A stretch of 64,000 nt of DNA from DATBFU01 sp035498405 (GTDB lineage Bacteria; Acidobacteriota; Thermoanaerobaculia; UBA5066; Gp7-AA6), in NCBI GenBank assembly GCA_035498405.1, contig DATKAE010000032.1:1-64000 (forward strand), in the 5' to 3' direction. The notes under the pieces were generated by a model. That model was not told where the DNA came from. It saw nothing but the letters and a program-made list of their open reading frames with translations, and made no database searches. A program made the translations under genes and the position numbers. Positions 61,605 to 64,000 of the stretch are shown here, piece by piece. Within the stretch, counting starts at the first letter, position 1. Every line of letters begins with the position of its first letter.

Positions 61605-61744
61605 GAGGCCGAGTTTAGACCGGCTTGGGGCGGGCCGGGGCGTTGGACGCCGGCAAACTGCCGAGCCCAAACGAGTTGCCTGCTCGACGGCCGCCGGTTA
61701 CTCGGTCCGAGGCCGGCTCGATCGTTTAAACTGATCGCGTCGCC
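61605..61744. promoter_or_regulatory. Divergent promoter region of lipoprotein and kinase genes
   Basis: The 140-base gap holds TAAACT on the minus strand (61617-61612), 7 bases before the lipoprotein GTG. It also holds TAAACT on the plus strand (61727-61732), 12 bases before the kinase ATG, inside the small palindrome GTTTAAAC. No clear -35 elements were found. Confidence 0.4.
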
Positions 61745-63526
61745 ATGCTCGAGAAAATCGGCAAGTACGAGGTCTCCGAGCAGATCGGCGTGGGCGGCTT
61801 CGGCGCCGTCTATCGCGGCCGGGATCCGTTCATCAAGCGCACCGTCGCCATCAAGACCTGTTCCATCGACGACGAGGAGATCAAGAGCCGTTTCTTCCGG
61901 GAGGCGGAGCTCGCGGGCAACCTCCACCACCGCCACATCACGACGATCTATGACTTCGGCGTCGAAAACGGCATCCCTTATATCGTCCAGGAGTTCCTGA
62001 CCGGCGAGGACCTCGACAAGAAAATCAAGCGGGGCGAGGCGATGCCCGCCGTTCGCAAGGTGGAGATCCTCATGGCCATCGCCGAGGGTCTTCACTACGC
62101 CCACGAGGCTCAGATCATTCACCGCGACATCAAGCCGGCCAACGTTCGTGTCCTCGAGGACGGAACCGTCAAGCTCATGGACTTCGGAATCGCCAAGTCG
62201 CTGTTGTCGGACTCACACTTGACCCAGACGGGCATCACGCTGGGCACCTCGGCATATCTCGCTCCCGAGCAGATCCGCGGAGAGGCGGTGGATCGCCGGA
62301 CGGACATCTTCGCCCTCGGCGTGCTCGCCTACGAGCTGCTCACCTACCGAAAGCCGTTCCGGGGAGAGCACCTGTCGACCGTGCTCTACCGGATCTTGAA
62401 CGAGCAGCCGGAGCCGATCGAATCGATCGCGCCCGACGTGCCTCCCGCGCTTGCGGCCGTGGTCCGCCGGGCCATGGAGAAATCCGCGGACAAGCGCTAC
62501 CCGTCCATGCAGGAGATGCTGCGCGACCTCCACGCCCTGTACAAGGAGCTGACCGGCGCCTCCGCGCGTTACTCGACGATCGCGAAGATGACCTCGGCCG
62601 AACCGCCCGACTCGGAAGCGACGGTGGCCACACCGGCTCGCGGCACGGCAACGATTCACATCACGCCTCCCTCCGGCGCCCTCGCCCGGGTCCCCGCGGC
62701 GGAGCCGACGCGGCCGACTCCCCCGCCTCCGCCCGCTGCCCGCCCGGGCGGTGGTCTCGAGCTCGTCAACTTTCGAGACTCCTCCGAGGCTGCCGCTCCG
62801 GCCGCCCGACCGGCGGCGGCCGCCCCCGAAGGATCGCGGCGGCTGACTCTCCTGGCCGCGGCGGCTGTCGTCCTGTTACTGGCAGGGGCCGCGGGCTGGT
62901 ACCTCTCGCGTGGGCGCGCCGCCGAACCGAGACCCCTGGTCGCCGTGCCGAAGCCTGCGGCGCCGACCGTTGCGCCTGCGGCGGAATTGCCCAAACCCGA
63001 GCTCGGTGTGGACGCTCGGCCGGCCGCTCCGACGGCTCCCCCCGCGGAGCCGACTCCGGTGCCCAAGCCGGCGGCCCCCAAGCGCTTTGCCGTCCAGTTC
63101 TCCTCGATCCCGACGGCGACGCTCTACGTGGACGACCGTCTGATCGGTCCGTCCCTGCCGGCTCGACGCGTGGAGCTCGACGAAGGAACCCACAAGTATC
63201 GTTTCGAGGCTCCCGGCTTTCCCGCTTACGAACACACCGTTCGGGTCGGAGACAGCGGTGCTCCGCCGATCGCCTATCAGTTTCCGGTGGGCTCGCTCGC
63301 CTTGCAGACCGACCCGAGCTGGATTGGCGCCTCGATCATCGTCGACGGGAAGTACAAGGCCACGGTGCAGTCGGCTTCCGAGCAGGTACGGTTGGCGCCG
63401 GGACATCACCGCGTCATCCTTCTGCGCGAAGGATTCAAGCCCGCAAATCGCGAGGTCGAGATCGAGAAGGGCGACGAGGTGAGCTGGGCCCCGTCTCCCG
63501 CCGTGCCGCTCGAAACGGGAGGCTAG
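61745..63526 (+). CDS. Transmembrane Ser/Thr protein kinase with PEGA-type C-terminus
   Basis: The 593-residue protein has a Hanks-type kinase domain (about 8-275): glycine loop IGVGGFGAVYRG, AIK lysine, catalytic HRDIKPAN at 126-133, DFG at 146-148 and SAYLAPEQ. An Ala/Pro-rich linker precedes a single membrane helix (about 366-387, LTLLAAAAVVLLLAGAAGWYL). Outside the membrane lie a second Pro/Ala-rich linker and two PEGA-like beta modules (IPTATLYVDDRLIG, WIGASIIVDGKY...LAPGHHRVILLREGF). It is probably a sensor with the PEGA part in the periplasm. The next gene encodes a periplasmic protein one base downstream and could be a partner. Confidence 0.92.
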   Translation: MLEKIGKYEVSEQIGVGGFGAVYRGRDPFIKRTVAIKTCSIDDEEIKSRFFREAELAGNLHHRHITTIYDFGVENGIPYIVQEFLTGEDLDKKIKRGEAMPAVRKVEILMAIAEGLHYAHEAQIIHRDIKPANVRVLEDGTVKLMDFGIAKSLLSDSHLTQTGITLGTSAYLAPEQIRGEAVDRRTDIFALGVLAYELLTYRKPFRGEHLSTVLYRILNEQPEPIESIAPDVPPALAAVVRRAMEKSADKRYPSMQEMLRDLHALYKELTGASARYSTIAKMTSAEPPDSEATVATPARGTATIHITPPSGALARVPAAEPTRPTPPPPPAARPGGGLELVNFRDSSEAAAPAARPAAAAPEGSRRLTLLAAAAVVLLLAGAAGWYLSRGRAAEPRPLVAVPKPAAPTVAPAAELPKPELGVDARPAAPTAPPAEPTPVPKPAAPKRFAVQFSSIPTATLYVDDRLIGPSLPARRVELDEGTHKYRFEAPGFPAYEHTVRVGDSGAPPIAYQFPVGSLALQTDPSWIGASIIVDGKYKATVQSASEQVRLAPGHHRVILLREGFKPANREVEIEKGDEVSWAPSPAVPLETGG

Positions 63527-64000
63527 ATGCGAATCGGTACCGTGCTCGCCGCGGTGTTGCTCGCGGCGGCAACCCTCTGGGCGCAGGAAACGCCGTCGCG
63601 GCTGGAGACGGAGGCCAAGCGCGCGTTCGACTCCGGTCTCTTCGCGGAAGCGGGCGACAAGTACTCCCGCGCCGCCCAGGCGGCCGGGCTGTCCGCCGAC
63701 CGGCAGGCCAGTCTCTACCTGCAGGCCGCCTGGTCCTTCTACATCGGGGGCAACGGCAAGAACGCTCGCGAAGCGCTGCGCGCCGCGGTCAAGGCGAAGC
63801 CGACGCTCAACGTCGCGGGCGACTTGTACAGCCCCGATTTCGCGCGCCTCGCCCAGTCGGTGCGGTCGGAGGTGACGGGATCGAGCGACGCGGCGGTCGA
63901 TCTCGCGGAGGTCAAGCGCGACGCCCGCGAGAAGCTCCAGCAGGGCAAGAGCGAGGAGGCCCTGGCCTCGCTCAAGCGGGGCGCAAGCGCCAACGACCCC
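63527..64000 (+). CDS. Periplasmic TPR-like protein, 3' truncated
   Basis: An ATG directly after the kinase stop opens a frame that runs 158 codons off the end of the window. It has a signal peptide (RIGTVLAAVLLAAATLWAQ). Helical repeats of tetratricopeptide character follow (TEAKRAFDSGLFAEAGDKYSR, LYLQAAWSFYIGGNGKNARE, KLQQGKSEEALASLKRG), together with a segment DLYSPDFARLAQSVR. It is likely a periplasmic partner or substrate-binding module for the upstream kinase; that link is inference from adjacency only. Confidence 0.75.
   Translation, partial: MRIGTVLAAVLLAAATLWAQETPSRLETEAKRAFDSGLFAEAGDKYSRAAQAAGLSADRQASLYLQAAWSFYIGGNGKNAREALRAAVKAKPTLNVAGDLYSPDFARLAQSVRSEVTGSSDAAVDLAEVKRDAREKLQQGKSEEALASLKRGASANDP

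Noticed and set aside
1..64000. CRISPR arrays, insertion sequences, prophage or toxin-antitoxin genes
   Set aside because: No regularly spaced repeats, transposase motifs or phage genes were seen on reading both strands.

Overview
The window is about 64 kb of GC-rich (roughly two thirds G+C), densely coded chromosome from a diderm bacterium. Lpt lipopolysaccharide-transport genes, a BamA-type barrel protein, lipoproteins and periplasmic proteins show an outer membrane. The rpoN-hpf-ptsN-hprK-rapZ-PTS arrangement, a membrane Ser/Thr kinase with PEGA-like repeats, the secreted peptidases and the base composition suggest Acidobacteriota. That assignment is inference; there is no rRNA or other phylogenetic marker here. 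No tRNA, rRNA, CRISPR array, insertion sequence or prophage was seen.

Layout. 1-7277 (+): 5'-truncated priA, accA, recJ, a fused LptC/LptA-like gene and lptB. 7295-14594 (+): rpoN, hpf and a complete regulatory phosphotransferase set (EIIA-Ntr, HPr kinase, RapZ, EIIA-Man, HPr, EI) with no sugar permease, followed by a cupin. 14591-18865 (+): a secreted coiled-coil protein, miaB, a DUF151 nuclease-family gene, parA and parB. 19044-21338 (+): one gene carrying both LptF and LptG. 21346-31506 (-): BamA-like protein, ahcY, metK, rsmD, an exported protein, a CCA/poly(A)-type nucleotidyltransferase and dnaE. 31542-33938 (+): amino-acid permease and aminotransferase. 33991-36038 (-): guaA and a membrane protein. 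36100-38449: a membrane-anchored SpoIIE/RsbU-type phosphatase and a YXWGXW-like lipoprotein.

38450-49827 (+) is the most distinctive metabolic block. It has an orphan ParB-like protein and then a lysine-degradation cluster: kdd, a KamB-like P-loop protein, kamD and kamE (B12-dependent lysine 5,6-aminomutase), kal, kce and an amino-acid permease. A GCPII-like M28 peptidase follows. A PAP2 phosphatase on the other strand splits the cluster. About 10 kb further on, a minus-strand operon (thiolase, a small unknown protein, 3-hydroxybutyryl-CoA dehydrogenase, enoyl-CoA hydratase) could take the resulting crotonyl-CoA to acetyl-CoA. It continues into two tandem paralogous barrel-like proteins of unknown function. 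Between the blocks lie an M20 peptidase, a lytic transglycosylase, a XerC/D recombinase and a LeuA-like enzyme. The right end has a serine hydrolase, a lipoprotein, a PEGA-type Ser/Thr kinase and a truncated periplasmic protein.

Two layout rules recur. Inside operons, genes usually join by a four-base overlap in which the start codon and TGA share bases (ATGA, GTGA, TTGA and once CTGA). At many operon heads a sigma70-like -10 hexamer lies only 6-10 bases before the start codon with no usable ribosome-binding site, which suggests widespread leaderless transcripts.
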